A stretch of DNA of 64,000 bases from Paraperibacillus esterisolvens. Its GTDB lineage: Bacteria > Bacillota > Bacilli > Bacillales > DSM-1321. The stretch is from positions 1,302,001 to 1,366,000 of the forward strand of contig NZ_CP143545.1 in the NCBI RefSeq assembly GCF_046237625.1, read 5' to 3'. Position numbers and translations under genes: made by a program. Below, piece by piece: positions 16,930 through 25,376 of this stretch (position 1 is its first letter; every line of letters starts with the position of its first letter). Under the pieces are notes generated by a model, which worked only from the letters and a program-made list of their open reading frames with translations, made no database searches and had not been told where the DNA came from.

Positions 16930-18074
16930 ATGCATGAAATAGTCAAACTGGATGGGGCAAGAAGCAGAGAAGCGCTCGATTTATCCATGTATGCTTTTCA
17001 GTATAAGGTAGAGGAAAGAGACCTTGCTGAGAAAATTAAGTCATATGAGAATCAGGATATTTACGGAATTTTTGCTTTGGACGAGCTTGCCGCCAAAATG
17101 CATTTGCGCTCCTTTGAAATTTGGCTCCAGGGTAATAAGGTAAAGATGGGCGGCATTGCTTCGGTCGCAACATATCCGGAGCATAGAAGGACAGGAATGG
17201 TGGATGCCCTGCTCAAAAAGGGACTCCAGGAAATGAAGGAGAACGGCCAGGTTATCTCCTATCTTCATCCCTTTAAAATTTCCTTCTATAGGAGGTATGG
17301 CTGGGAAATATTCAGTGATGTGAAGAAGGTGGAAATTCCTGCACAGGAACTTAAGCCGCTGTCCGCTGTTCCAGGGTCAATCAAAAGATTTGAGAAAGGG
17401 GGATTGTCAGCAGCCGGCAGGATCTATGAAAAATATGCCCTGAAGTTCGGAGGCATGCTCGTAAGGAGCAGGGAGTGGTGGGAAAAGTCTGTTCTAGGTA
17501 ATTATACAATGGCCATATATTATGATTCTGAAAGTGAGCCCCAGGGATATGCCATTTATAAGGCAGGAGGCAGACATCTTGAAGTTAATGAATGGGTAAA
17601 TTTGAATCATGAGGCGAGGCAGGGATTATGGAATTTTTTCTGTCAGCATGATTCCATGGTGAAAAAGCGGGCATCATTGTTCCTAAAGATGATCCATTTC
17701 CGCATATTATTGCCAACCCGCGGGTTAAGACAGAGCTTTATCCGTATTTTATGGCACGGATAGTGGATGCAGAAAGGTTTTTAAAACTGTTTTCCTTCAA
17801 CCGCATAGAAAAACCAGTCATACTACATATCAAGGACAGCATCGCTGAATGGAATAATCAGTCTTTCGTACTGAAAGAGGAAGGGGTCTTCCTGCTTTAT
17901 GAGGCGGGGGAAGGGCTCACGCTCACAATCTCTTCGTTAACCGCACTTTTATTGGGGGCACAGGGCGCGGAAACTCTCTGGGATATCGGTGAGATTTCCG
18001 GTACGTATGAGGATATGCAGAAACTTAAGGAAGCTGTGCCTGTGATCCGCCCGCTTTTTCTGGATTTCTTCTGA
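16930..18074 (+). pseudogene. Eis-like GNAT acetyltransferase, split by a frameshift near 17661
   Basis: The first frame (16930-17763) encodes the GNAT half: GGIASVATYPEHRRTGMVDAL near residues 75-95 is the acetyl-CoA loop and the following HPFKISFYRRYGWE is typical of Eis proteins. After HDSM near residue 243 it turns into nonsense. The missing continuation, beginning EKAGIIVPKDDPF, lies in the -1 frame from 17661 and runs to 18074, ending in the sterol-carrier-like C-terminal domain. Joined, the product is about 381 residues, near the normal Eis-like length. One missing base, sequencing error, or slippage at GTGAAAAAG could explain it. Its stop is 2 bp from the end of the convergent permease gene. 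Confidence 0.8.
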
Positions 18075-18076
18075 GT

Positions 18077-19129
18077 TCATTGTTTAAATTTAGCTGGGAA
18101 GAGACCTGCTTCTTTTGCTGCGAAAGAGGCAGCAACCAGAGAGGGGCCGATAATGATACCATACAATCCAAGCAGTTTATAGCCTAAATACATGGATATC
18201 AGGGTGTAAAGGGGGGACAGCCCTATATGGCTTCCTGTAATCTTTGGTTCAAGTGCCCGCCTTACAATCAGGAGCATGCATGAGAGGCCGGCCAGCTGGG
18301 TTCCGCCTGGGATATCTCCAGTGAGATAGTGGAACAGTGCCCATGGCCCAAGAATGATAATGGACCCGGCAAAAGGGATAAAGTCGACCAGGGCCACCAG
18401 CGCTGCGGCTATGACTGCATACTTTGGATAAATGAATAAAAAACCAGTCAGCGCAATGCTGAAAATAATGGCACCCATCATCAGCTGTGCCTTGAGAAAA
18501 CCAGCTAGCATGGTGGTCATGCGGGATGAAATAAAGGTAATTTTTTTTGCAGATTTGCTGGTTAAATGGCTGTACATACGCTTTTTCAAAGACGGAATTT
18601 CTGCAAGGAACAGATATACGGCTACAAGATAAATAAGGAAGCTGATCATTAATTCAGGAATTTTTGAAATGGAAGCAGTAAGGTAATCCAAGTTCAGGAA
18701 AGTTGCGAGCCCGTTTCTGGCTGTTTCAATTGCCTTGGATGACTGCAGACTGATATTATCCAATAGAGCTTGAGGGATAAAACCATAAAAATTGGTTTGT
18801 TCTTTGTCCGTCCATACTGCCTCCACTTTTGCAATCAGTTCAGGGATTTTTTGAAGCAGTACAGATCCCTCGGTTATAGCTGCAGCTGTAACTAAGTAAG
18901 CCAGTGCGGAAATCATGAGAATGAATGCCATGAAGACCAAAGCAATGGAAGTCTTATGAGTCAAATTACGGGTGCGCCGGAATCCCTCTGCTGCCGGATG
19001 CAGCAAGGCTGCAGTAAGGTAAGCAGCTATGATGGGGACAGATACAGGAATGATGTAAAAAATCACGATGAGGACCAGAAGGACTATGTATCCGATTTTT
19101 GCATATTTATGACTGAGATATGCTGACAC
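18077..19129 (-). CDS. AI-2E family permease-like membrane protein
   Basis: A 350-residue membrane protein with about seven or eight helices in the AI-2E transporter family order: two early helices (IGYIVLLVLIVIFYIIPV), a long extramembrane segment (about 85-150), then a C-terminal helix bundle with PFAGSIIILGP and a final IIIGPSLVA. Family members are annotated as exporters of varied compounds, and YtvI-like ones are sporulation proteins; substrate unknown. A TTG opens the frame two codons earlier but lies too close to AGGAGGG, so the GTG at 19129 is chosen. Confidence 0.8.
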   Translation of the reverse strand: MSAYLSHKYAKIGYIVLLVLIVIFYIIPVSVPIIAAYLTAALLHPAAEGFRRTRNLTHKTSIALVFMAFILMISALAYLVTAAAITEGSVLLQKIPELIAKVEAVWTDKEQTNFYGFIPQALLDNISLQSSKAIETARNGLATFLNLDYLTASISKIPELMISFLIYLVAVYLFLAEIPSLKKRMYSHLTSKSAKKITFISSRMTTMLAGFLKAQLMMGAIIFSIALTGFLFIYPKYAVIAAALVALVDFIPFAGSIIILGPWALFHYLTGDIPGGTQLAGLSCMLLIVRRALEPKITGSHIGLSPLYTLISMYLGYKLLGLYGIIIGPSLVAASFAAKEAGLFPAKFKQ

Positions 19130-19202
19130 ATTCAACCCTCCTAATGTTTTTTAAATATTATAGGTATTCCGCCGATTTTTTACAACTCTGATCAGGATCG
19201 AA

Positions 19203-19244
19203 AAAGGAGGCTGTCCATTGTTTTGATGGACAGCCTCCTTTTCC
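19203..19244 (-). terminator. Terminator of the YugN-like gene
   Basis: A near-perfect stem of about 17 bp (AAAAGGAGGCTGTCCAT with its complement) and a 6-nt loop; on the minus strand it is followed by CCTTTTTCG. It belongs to a set of GGCTGTCC terminators repeated in this window. Confidence 0.92.
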
Positions 19245-19245
19245 C

Positions 19246-19605
19246 TTAGAGTGCGAAATGCTTGATTTCTTCTTTGAGGGACTCGATGATGTTTTCGCAT
19301 TGTTTTACCAGTGAAGGAGGGAAGATTTCATCCTCGCCGTATTCGATGCCGTGAGGATAGTAGTGTTTACCAAGGATCGGCACCATCAACTGTATATCTG
19401 CCTTATTGGAACCCACATCCCCTTCAACCACATATCCCTGGATTCGGAAATAAAAAGTGCCATCCTTCAAGGAAAACTTCTTATCGTAGTTTACTCGGTC
19501 ATAATCCCATTGTTCCGCCCTCACCATTCCATTATCCCGCATTGCCTCGTCCAGGCGGCCAAGCTCAGCTATGTATTTTTCTATTCCAGTACCTTCAAAT
19601 TTCAA
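19246..19605 (-). CDS. YugN-like family protein
   Basis: A 119-residue soluble protein ending VKQCENIIESLKEEIKHFAL, with a beta-rich middle containing FYFRIQGYVVEGDVG and LGKHYYPHGIEY. I recognise the YugN-like family; no function is known to me. The frame opens 12 codons earlier, but GGAGGGG lies six bases before the TTG at 19605, giving the expected N-terminus MKFEGTG. It stands alone between the permease gene and ylbC, a spot where B. subtilis has ylbA and ylbB instead. Confidence 0.75.
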   Translation of the reverse strand: MKFEGTGIEKYIAELGRLDEAMRDNGMVRAEQWDYDRVNYDKKFSLKDGTFYFRIQGYVVEGDVGSNKADIQLMVPILGKHYYPHGIEYGEDEIFPPSLVKQCENIIESLKEEIKHFAL

Positions 19606-19869
19606 TAGAATCCCCTCCGTATAATTAATCTTGCAGTCCATATCCTATATATACCAGTAAAGAATAAATTTACACAATTCTTCACTCTATTTTATAATAT
19701 TACGAAACATTCTTTCTTGCAATGAATTGCGGAACGAAATTAAAGCGTTTACCAATAAAATATTGTTAAATTGGCTGGTGTAAATCTCTCGGATTCAAAG
19801 TTAATGTTATAATAAAGCAAGTATCTTTTATTACAGGATACATTTTGAGAAAAGGGAGGGAGTTTTCCT

Positions 19870-20931
19870 CTGAAGGCGATTTTAAGAATCACGATTTTGT
19901 CAATCGTTTTCTTCATAACAGGACTTTATCTAAATATAGGGGAAAACACCGAGGACAAAACTGTATTAAATGGAGAAAAAAATATCAGGGAAAACAGCGA
20001 AGGCTTGAACGGGCAGAACCAAAAACCTACATCCAGGCTTCCTAAGCCGGGGCATGGCATCTCCTCCATCATAGGAAAGAATGCGGATGCAGTCATCAAG
20101 GCATACGGCAGTCCTGATAGGAAAGACCCCACCGCCTATGGATATGAATGGTGGATTTATAATAGAAGCCCGCAAAACTATTTCCAAATAGGTATTAATG
20201 ATAAGAAGAAGGCAGTGACTGCCTATGGAATAGGAAACGGCATGGATGTCAGCCCGTTCATCGTTGGACAGCCCATTAATGATATATTCAGCAAGACCAA
20301 TATTAGCAGCTCAGTCAATTTCTCTCATGGCGGGACAGCCTATCGGTTCGAACTTTCAGAAGAAGATGTGAATACCAGGCCGATCATCAAGGTAGGAAAT
20401 ATCTTTGCAGTTCTTTATCTGGATAAGTTCACAGGCAGTGTCTCGAGTGTCCGCTTCCTGGATGCAGATACCCTGGTCCGCCTGCGTCCATATGAACTGA
20501 TTTACCGTGGAGAACTGCCGCAGGAATCCGAACCGGATGAGGTGCTTTGGAAAGCCATCGAAGAGGGAAACAAACAGCAGATCTACAGCATCACCAATAT
20601 CATCAGAAACAGATTTGAGCTTGGCAGCCTGGAACTCCTGGATGAGGTATCAGAGGTTGCTTATCTCCACAGCAAGGATATGCTCACGGACCAATATTTT
20701 TCCCATACCTCCCCCACAAAGGGAGAGCTTGAGGACCGGCTGCAGGAAAATGAAATCAATTATATACTGGCCGGCGAAAATATTGCGGCCAATTATATAG
20801 ATGGTGCCGCTGCAGTTGAAGGATGGCTTAACAGCAAAGGCCATCGTGATGCATTGCTCAACGAAGACTTTACAGGCATTGGCATAGGCGTGTACCGTAA
20901 ATACTATACACAGAATTTTGTCAAAGAATGA
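19870..20931 (+). CDS. ylbC: YlbC-like secreted CAP-domain protein, probable CTG start
   Basis: About 353 residues: an N-terminal signal anchor, a CAP-associated domain (about 60-200, with IGKNADAVIKAYGSPDRKDP and the WWIYNR strand), and a C-terminal CAP/SCP domain with the hallmark segments YFSHTSP, LAGENIA and WLNSKGHRDALL. CAP proteins are extracellular; their activity in Bacillus is unknown. The only frame start near the ribosome site GGGAGGGAG is CTG at 19870, which completes the signal anchor KAILRITILSIVFFITGL; the next start, TTG at 19897, would cut it. A terminator follows. Confidence 0.82.
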   Translation: MKAILRITILSIVFFITGLYLNIGENTEDKTVLNGEKNIRENSEGLNGQNQKPTSRLPKPGHGISSIIGKNADAVIKAYGSPDRKDPTAYGYEWWIYNRSPQNYFQIGINDKKKAVTAYGIGNGMDVSPFIVGQPINDIFSKTNISSSVNFSHGGTAYRFELSEEDVNTRPIIKVGNIFAVLYLDKFTGSVSSVRFLDADTLVRLRPYELIYRGELPQESEPDEVLWKAIEEGNKQQIYSITNIIRNRFELGSLELLDEVSEVAYLHSKDMLTDQYFSHTSPTKGELEDRLQENEINYILAGENIAANYIDGAAAVEGWLNSKGHRDALLNEDFTGIGIGVYRKYYTQNFVKE

Positions 20932-20976
20932 AGAGAGTATCCGGGAGGTTGTCCCTCAGCGGATACTCTCTTTTTT
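20932..20976 (+). terminator. Terminator of ylbC
   Basis: AGAGAGTATCC with GGATACTCTCT (20932-20971) and six T residues. Confidence 0.9.
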
Positions 20977-21207
20977 GTTTGGCTGTCTTGAAATCAAAAG
21001 GCTTTTTCCGCAAACTTCTTTGGTTTTTTTGGAAAATAGCTGTTTGCCAGCCTGGTGGAAATACGCCCGCTTTATTTAAGGCTAAGAAAAGACTCACCGC
21101 AGGTGCCTTACGCTGCATTCAGCTGTCTTTTTCAACAGAGATATGTGAAAGCAGCCAGCGAAAAGAAACGGTTTAAATTGGTACTCATCCAGCCCTCCTC
21201 CGTTTCC

Positions 21208-21693
21208 TTACCTTCTGGGAATGATATAAAAACTTCCGGTTGAATGGCCGCATAATATTCCGTCATCCCTGTATACCTTGCTCTCGAGGACCAATGTAGT
21301 CCGGCCCTTATGTAAAACGGTGCCTCTGCAAACCAGGCTGCTTCCGGTACCTTCCTTTAGAAAGTGGACGCCAATTTCAGTTGTTACTGCAGCAAACTCT
21401 CTGCCCAGCATAGAGTTAGCCAGTGTGCCCATCGCTGTGTCCGCGAGTGTGGCTATGATTCCGCCGTGAACAATCCCGAGGCTGTTATGGGTAAGGGGTG
21501 TAAGCGGGATCTTCATGGTGATTGCATCCTCCCTGAGTTCGGTCTCCACACCTAAAAAGCTGTTAATATATGTGGTTTTTTCAGAAGACTTTTGAATGAT
21601 CCCTCTGAGAAGCACTTCTAATACTTCAAGGTCTGCTTCTGTCCCATTTTCTATGATATGACTGAATTGTTCCTGCAGCGATTTCTGTTTCAT
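21208..21693 (-). CDS. PaaI-like hotdog-fold thioesterase
   Basis: A 161-residue protein; after a helical N-terminus of about 40 residues comes a hotdog domain with the characteristic NSLGIVHGGIIATLADTAMG (about 89-108), where HGG and the Asp of ADTA are the active-site elements of PaaI-type acyl-CoA thioesterases. The acyl substrate cannot be told. The ATG follows AGGAGGGGAGATAGC. It is transcribed away from ylbD, from a shared upstream region of about 145 bp. Confidence 0.82.
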   Translation of the reverse strand: MKQKSLQEQFSHIIENGTEADLEVLEVLLRGIIQKSSEKTTYINSFLGVETELREDAITMKIPLTPLTHNSLGIVHGGIIATLADTAMGTLANSMLGREFAAVTTEIGVHFLKEGTGSSLVCRGTVLHKGRTTLVLESKVYRDDGILCGHSTGSFYIIPRR

Positions 21694-21839
21694 GCTATCT
21701 CCCCTCCTGTCCGGATGTATTCATTATATTGGGTAGATTCCTCTCCTGGCTAAAAAGACACCTCACTCAGTCACATTTTCATCTAGACCTGCATAGCCTG
21801 TAAATAGGCAGACGCCGTGGCAGTGAGGTGATCTTTATA

Positions 21840-22232
21840 ATGGCTGAGAATCATAAAGAATCCATTGAAAAATTTAAGGCTTTTGTCAAAGGGCATCCAA
21901 AACTTGTGACTGAGGTCAGAAAAGGCAGACTCAACTGGCAGGGGATATATGAGGAATGGTTTTTACTTGGAGAAGATGATGCGAAATGGACAGAATTCAG
22001 TGAGGGACCTCCGGCAGTTTCGTCTGAAAAAGAAAGTAAGAGCGACTTAGTGTCTACTCTCATGTCAACCATAAAAAATATGGATATGGATCAAATACAA
22101 TCTCATATTTCTTCTTTAAGTCAAGCTTTATCTGCCGTCCAGGGCCTGCTGACCCAATTCCAGGGAACTCCTGAGGAAACCGCCAAAACCGAGACAAAGC
22201 CGCCAAACCCTTTTGCATATCGCCGGGATTAG
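21840..22232 (+). CDS. ylbD: YlbD, putative spore coat protein
   Basis: A 130-residue acidic, helical protein; residues 1-45 (KFKAFVKGHPKLVTEVRKGR then WQGIYEEWFLLGEDD) match YlbD, listed as a putative coat protein in B. subtilis. The C-terminal half looks coiled-coil and ends in a Pro/Thr-rich tail. The ATG at 21840 is eight bases after GTGAGGTG; a GTG four codons upstream overlaps that site and is rejected. It is followed closely by ylbE. Confidence 0.8.
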   Translation: MAENHKESIEKFKAFVKGHPKLVTEVRKGRLNWQGIYEEWFLLGEDDAKWTEFSEGPPAVSSEKESKSDLVSTLMSTIKNMDMDQIQSHISSLSQALSAVQGLLTQFQGTPEETAKTETKPPNPFAYRRD

Positions 22233-22248
22233 ACAGGGGGGATGCTGG

Positions 22249-22491
22249 ATGAGAAGGGACATATTAGAATACATTGAAGGCAAGGAAGATCTGAAAAACT
22301 ACTTAAGGCTGCAGCCCATCTGGTACCGCCGCCTGAGCCGCAGGCCCCAGGAAATTAAGAAGATGGAAACAGATGCCGCTTATTTCTTTAAAAAATCCAT
22401 ACCAGACAGGGTTTCCCAGCTGACTAACGGAGTTCAGATGGCATCGATGATGATGTCCATGTTCCAGGCAATGAACTCGGGGAGCAGCTGA
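22249..22491 (+). CDS. ylbE: YlbE-like protein
   Basis: An 80-residue protein beginning MRRDILEYIEGKEDLKNYLR with the YlbE-family LQPIWYRRLSRRP. It ends in a methionine-rich hydrophobic stretch. Function unknown. The ATG follows AGGGGGGATGCTGG, 16 bp after the ylbD stop, so the two are likely co-transcribed. The frame extends upstream into ylbD without support. Confidence 0.8.
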   Translation: MRRDILEYIEGKEDLKNYLRLQPIWYRRLSRRPQEIKKMETDAAYFFKKSIPDRVSQLTNGVQMASMMMSMFQAMNSGSS

Positions 22492-22511
22492 CTATTATCC
22501 CTTACTCCTAC

Positions 22512-22550
22512 CCGCGAGGGGCAGTCCGCCAGGCTGTCCCCGTATTTTTG
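22512..22550 (+). terminator. Probable terminator of ylbDE
   Basis: GGGGCAG and CTGTCCCC form a stem with one bulge around 22517-22540, then GTATTTTTG. Confidence 0.55.
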
Positions 22551-22704
22551 ACTTCACAAGTTAAAAGTTTGTCAGGTATACAGGATACAGGAGCATGGAT
22601 CCTCTTTTTGTGGACAGGCTAATAAGTAATTGGATTTTTGTTCCAAATTATGTCATTCGCATCTTTTGTTGTTAAATGGTAAAATAATGGTCGGAGGTGG
22701 GCTC

Positions 22705-23148
22705 ATGCTTGCTACGTTAGAAAGCGTTGAAATTATTGAATTTGCAGAAAATCTTGCCAGGGCCATCATAGAGTCCGAAACTGGCGAACAATATTTTTTG
22801 TGTTTATATAAAATGCAGGCAGATCGGTCTGCACAGCGAAAGATTCAGGAGTTCCTTGATATTAAAGACCTTTACGAAGAGGTTCAGAGGTTTGGGAAAT
22901 ACCATCCGGATTATCGTGAAGTTTCATTAAAGGCCAGGCAGCTTAAACGCGATATGGACCTTCATCCTTCTATAGCAGACTTTAAAATGGCTGAAACCGA
23001 ACTTCAAACTCTCCTTGATGAAGTCAGTGTCAGGGTAGGGAAGGCTGTTTCAAGCCATATCAAGGTACCAACAGGCAATCCATTCTTTGACAGCGGTTCA
23101 AGCTGTTCAGGAGGTTGCGGAAGCGGCGGCTCCTGCGGCTGCTCCTAA
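22705..23148 (+). CDS. ylbF: YlbF, RNase Y cofactor (Y-complex subunit)
   Basis: A 147-residue helical protein of the YlbF/YmcA family. In B. subtilis YlbF, YmcA and YaaT form a complex that carries iron-sulphur clusters, adjusts RNase Y cutting and affects competence, sporulation and biofilms. The C-terminal tail here has four or five cysteines in a Gly/Ser-rich run (CSGGCGSGGSCGCS), consistent with cluster binding. The ATG at 22705 follows CGGAGGTGGGCTC; the longer upstream frame is not supported. A hairpin separates it from the opposing unknown gene. Confidence 0.93.
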   Translation: MLATLESVEIIEFAENLARAIIESETGEQYFLCLYKMQADRSAQRKIQEFLDIKDLYEEVQRFGKYHPDYREVSLKARQLKRDMDLHPSIADFKMAETELQTLLDEVSVRVGKAVSSHIKVPTGNPFFDSGSSCSGGCGSGGSCGCS

Positions 23149-23153
23149 TAAAT

Positions 23154-23185
23154 CAAGAGGCTGTCCCGGACGGGACAGCCTCTTG
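23154..23185. terminator. Hairpin between ylbF and the convergent Cys-motif gene
   Basis: CAAGAGGCTGTCCC (23154-23167) pairs perfectly with GGGACAGCCTCTTG (23172-23185). T-runs are weak on both sides, but the position between two convergent stops supports bidirectional termination. Confidence 0.7.
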
Positions 23186-23193
23186 ACGCTTTA

Positions 23194-23520
23194 TCAGAAT
23201 GGCCGGAAACGGATACAGTCAGGACACAGATTTCCGCAGCAGAACATCTTTTGCTGAGGGACATAGAAGCGGTGCCGGTACACATAGCCCCGTATATCCT
23301 CGCGTACATATACAGTTTCGCAGTGCAGCTGCCTGCCCTTCATTACAGATGCTGCCGCCTTCTTGACCATTACTGCGGCGGCTTTTTCCCCAGGAAGGGA
23401 ATAAAAGGTCAGATAAAGAAATGGGATGCCGGTAATTTTTTTGTAAAAAGCCGTCTCTATGGCCGGGTTTTCCCTGATGATCGTTTCGATAAAATCCAGC
23501 CAAATGGGTTCAAGATCCAT
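23194..23520 (-). CDS. Unknown 108-residue protein with C-terminal cysteine cluster
   Basis: I do not recognise this protein. It starts MDLEPIWLDFIETIIRENPA, has a hydrophobic-aromatic centre (GIPFLYLTFYSLPGEKAAAV), and ends with FCCGNLCPDCIRFRPF, four cysteines suited to metal binding. The ATG is preceded by AGGGGGATT on the minus strand. It lies between ylbF and ylbG, which are adjacent in B. subtilis, so it is an insertion relative to that genome. A conserved-looking product and a good ribosome site make it a real gene; function unknown. Confidence 0.65.
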   Translation of the reverse strand: MDLEPIWLDFIETIIRENPAIETAFYKKITGIPFLYLTFYSLPGEKAAAVMVKKAAASVMKGRQLHCETVYVREDIRGYVYRHRFYVPQQKMFCCGNLCPDCIRFRPF

Positions 23521-23677
23521 AATCCCCCTGCTTTCTGTCAGAAATGGCCCACAACAGATTTATTCCATACCAGCTGAATGGATAAACATATTATGACAGG
23601 CAAACGCATTTAATGTTGATAGAGAAGATTTTTCTTGCTACACTACTTTTAAAGCCTTTCATTAAGGAGATACGTCT

Positions 23678-23953
23678 ATGTTTGGATCAAGGCAAAGCAT
23701 CGTCATCTGGCTTCATACTCTGAAGCAGGTAAAAAGCCTGAGAAGATACGGAAACATCCATTATGTATCGAAGAAACTGAAATATGTAGTTCTTTATACT
23801 AATATGGATGAAGTCCCTGCCTTAAAGGAAAAACTTGAAAACTATTCTTTTGTCAAAAAAGTTGAGTTATCCTATAAGCCATTTCTTAAGCTTGAATACG
23901 AAAATTCCAAGCCTGACAAGGCAAAGGAATATGATTATAAAATGGAATTATGA
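23678..23953 (+). CDS. ylbG: YlbG family protein (DUF2129)
   Basis: A 91-residue protein starting MFGSRQSIVIWLHTLKQVKS, with the DUF2129 features IHYVSKKLKYVVLYTN and the acidic-basic C-terminus. Cytoplasmic, function unknown. The ATG follows AAGGAGATACGTCT. It stands alone here, closed by a strong terminator. Confidence 0.88.
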   Translation: MFGSRQSIVIWLHTLKQVKSLRRYGNIHYVSKKLKYVVLYTNMDEVPALKEKLENYSFVKKVELSYKPFLKLEYENSKPDKAKEYDYKMEL

Positions 23954-23990
23954 AACAGGCTGCCCGCGGGGGCAGCCTGTTTCATCTTTT
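23952..23990. terminator. Terminator between ylbG and the convergent DUF7147-like gene
   Basis: GAAACAGGCTGCCC (23952-23965) pairs perfectly with GGGCAGCCTGTTTC (23970-23983), then ATCTTTTT on the plus strand. Confidence 0.88.
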
Positions 23991-24379
23991 TACCTGAGCG
24001 GCGGAAGGTATCTATTCATTCTTAGGATGCCGGTGAGGTATTGATAGTAAAGATCTTTTTCTGCAAATTCCCGGGATGATTTGACGTCAAGCTCGATAAT
24101 CTGCTTACCCAGCACTTCTGCAAGTTCTTCGAAAAGGGAGTACCTTTTGCTTGGATTATATTTTGGATGGGGGATTCCTTCCCTGCAAATGTAAATGGGC
24201 TGGAAGTCTCCCTGTGCAGCGGGCTCCATGACGACGGCCGCTGATGTTGCCGGCCGGTCGTTGATTACGGTATGAAGGGCCAGCAGTCTGACTGCCCGTT
24301 CCCGGCAGGTCCTCCCTATTTCCAGAAGTTCGTAAATATCGGAATAGCCTTCGCCTAGTTCTATAAATCGCTGTATCAT
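23990..24379 (-). CDS. Conserved Bacillaceae protein, DUF7147-like
   Basis: A 129-residue protein beginning MIQRFIELGEGYSDIYELLEI and ending RMNRYLPPLR. I have a weak memory of such proteins being annotated as DUF7147 or, doubtfully, methylthioribose kinase; no kinase motif is visible and the size is too small for that enzyme. The ATG at 24379 follows AGGAGGAACTGGT; the frame extends 41 codons upstream through a hairpin and that part is rejected. It is an extra gene relative to B. subtilis. Confidence 0.6.
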   Translation of the reverse strand: MIQRFIELGEGYSDIYELLEIGRTCRERAVRLLALHTVINDRPATSAAVVMEPAAQGDFQPIYICREGIPHPKYNPSKRYSLFEELAEVLGKQIIELDVKSSREFAEKDLYYQYLTGILRMNRYLPPLR

Positions 24380-24760
24380 ACCAGTTCCTCCTGTTTGTAC
24401 TGTCTTTACTGTACCATGCAGGAGTGAGTTTTGAGAAGCCGCCCCTGGAATAAAAAGCCCCGCAGGCAAGCTGCCTGCGGGGGTCCTTCTATATCCCATC
24501 AAGGAAAGAAGGCAAAGGGAGAGGAGAAACCGGAGGAAGAACTTATGGGGAAACGTAAGTCTTCTCCGCGGTTGGCAACAACATCCTCGAATAAGATGCT
24601 GTTAAAAACATTATGGCCCTTTTTATCCCCGCTTATTCATGAATGTCTATTTTTAAATTACCGCACGTTTCTTTTATACCGAGAAACATTTGGCCGAAAA
24701 CCAGTGATTGTGGTAGGATAGGAGAGAATTTTAAATTAATCTTGAAGTGGTGAACATACA
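24380..24760. other. Divergent region upstream of rsmD: minus-facing hairpin, small ORF candidate
   Basis: This gap holds a perfect 11-bp hairpin (24458-24482) followed by a T-run only on the minus strand, and a possible 58-codon plus-strand ORF (24544-24721, starting MGKRKSSPRLATTSS) behind GGAGGAAGAACTT. Rfam lists a ylbH leader RNA in front of this gene in Bacillus; I cannot confirm the match by eye. The small ORF is basic and partly hydrophobic and resembles nothing I know. Confidence 0.4.
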
Positions 24761-25321
24761 ATGAGGGTCGTATCGGGAACTTGTAAGGGGAGGCCGCTTA
24801 AGGCAGTGCCCGGAAATCAGACTCGTCCGACGACGGATAAGGTAAAGGAGTCCATTTTTAATATGATCGGCCCTTATTTTTCAGGCGGCCAGGTATTGGA
24901 TTTATTTGCAGGCAGCGGAGGGCTCGGAATAGAAGCTTTGAGCCGCGGCATGGATAGGGCCATTTTTGTAGATCGGGATCACAAAGCAATCTCAGCGATA
25001 AAAGCTAATGTTGCAGCCTGTAATTTCGAGGAACAAGCCGAGATTTACAGGAATGAATCGGAGAGGGCGCTGAAGGCTATCATCAAGAGGAAGCTGTCCT
25101 TTGATCTTATCCTTCTCGATCCTCCATATAAAAAGCACATCCTGGAGAATCTGCTCGGCATGATAGAGGAAAACGGGCTGCTGGCACCGGATGGTATAAT
25201 TGTCTGCGAGCATTCCTCAGATATAAGTCTCAAAAAGGAAATCAATACGCTCATTTCATTCCGTGAAGAGAAATATGGCATAATAGCAGTGACCCTTTAT
25301 AAGGGACGTGCTTCAATTTAA
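24761..25321 (+). CDS. rsmD: 16S rRNA (guanine966-N2)-methyltransferase RsmD
   Basis: A 186-residue Rossmann-fold methyltransferase. MRVVSGTCKGRPLKAVPG with TRPTTDKVKESIFNM at residues 22-36 is the family N-terminus; VLDLFAGSGGLGIEALSRG (about 46-64) binds S-adenosylmethionine; LILLDPPYKK near residue 113 is the catalytic DPPY motif for base amino methylation. It methylates G966 of 16S rRNA in the assembled 30S subunit. coaD follows after 55 bp, an arrangement shared by many bacteria. Confidence 0.95.
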   Translation: MRVVSGTCKGRPLKAVPGNQTRPTTDKVKESIFNMIGPYFSGGQVLDLFAGSGGLGIEALSRGMDRAIFVDRDHKAISAIKANVAACNFEEQAEIYRNESERALKAIIKRKLSFDLILLDPPYKKHILENLLGMIEENGLLAPDGIIVCEHSSDISLKKEINTLISFREEKYGIIAVTLYKGRASI

Positions 25322-25376
25322 AGCCTTGCGGGCGGGATGGTTTCCGTTATATACATACAGTTAGAGGAGAATGAAA

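Noticed and set aside
17751..18074. A separate 107-residue gene
   Set aside because: It has no ribosome site of its own and continues the Eis-like protein in the -1 frame, so it is the C-terminal part of the split gene.
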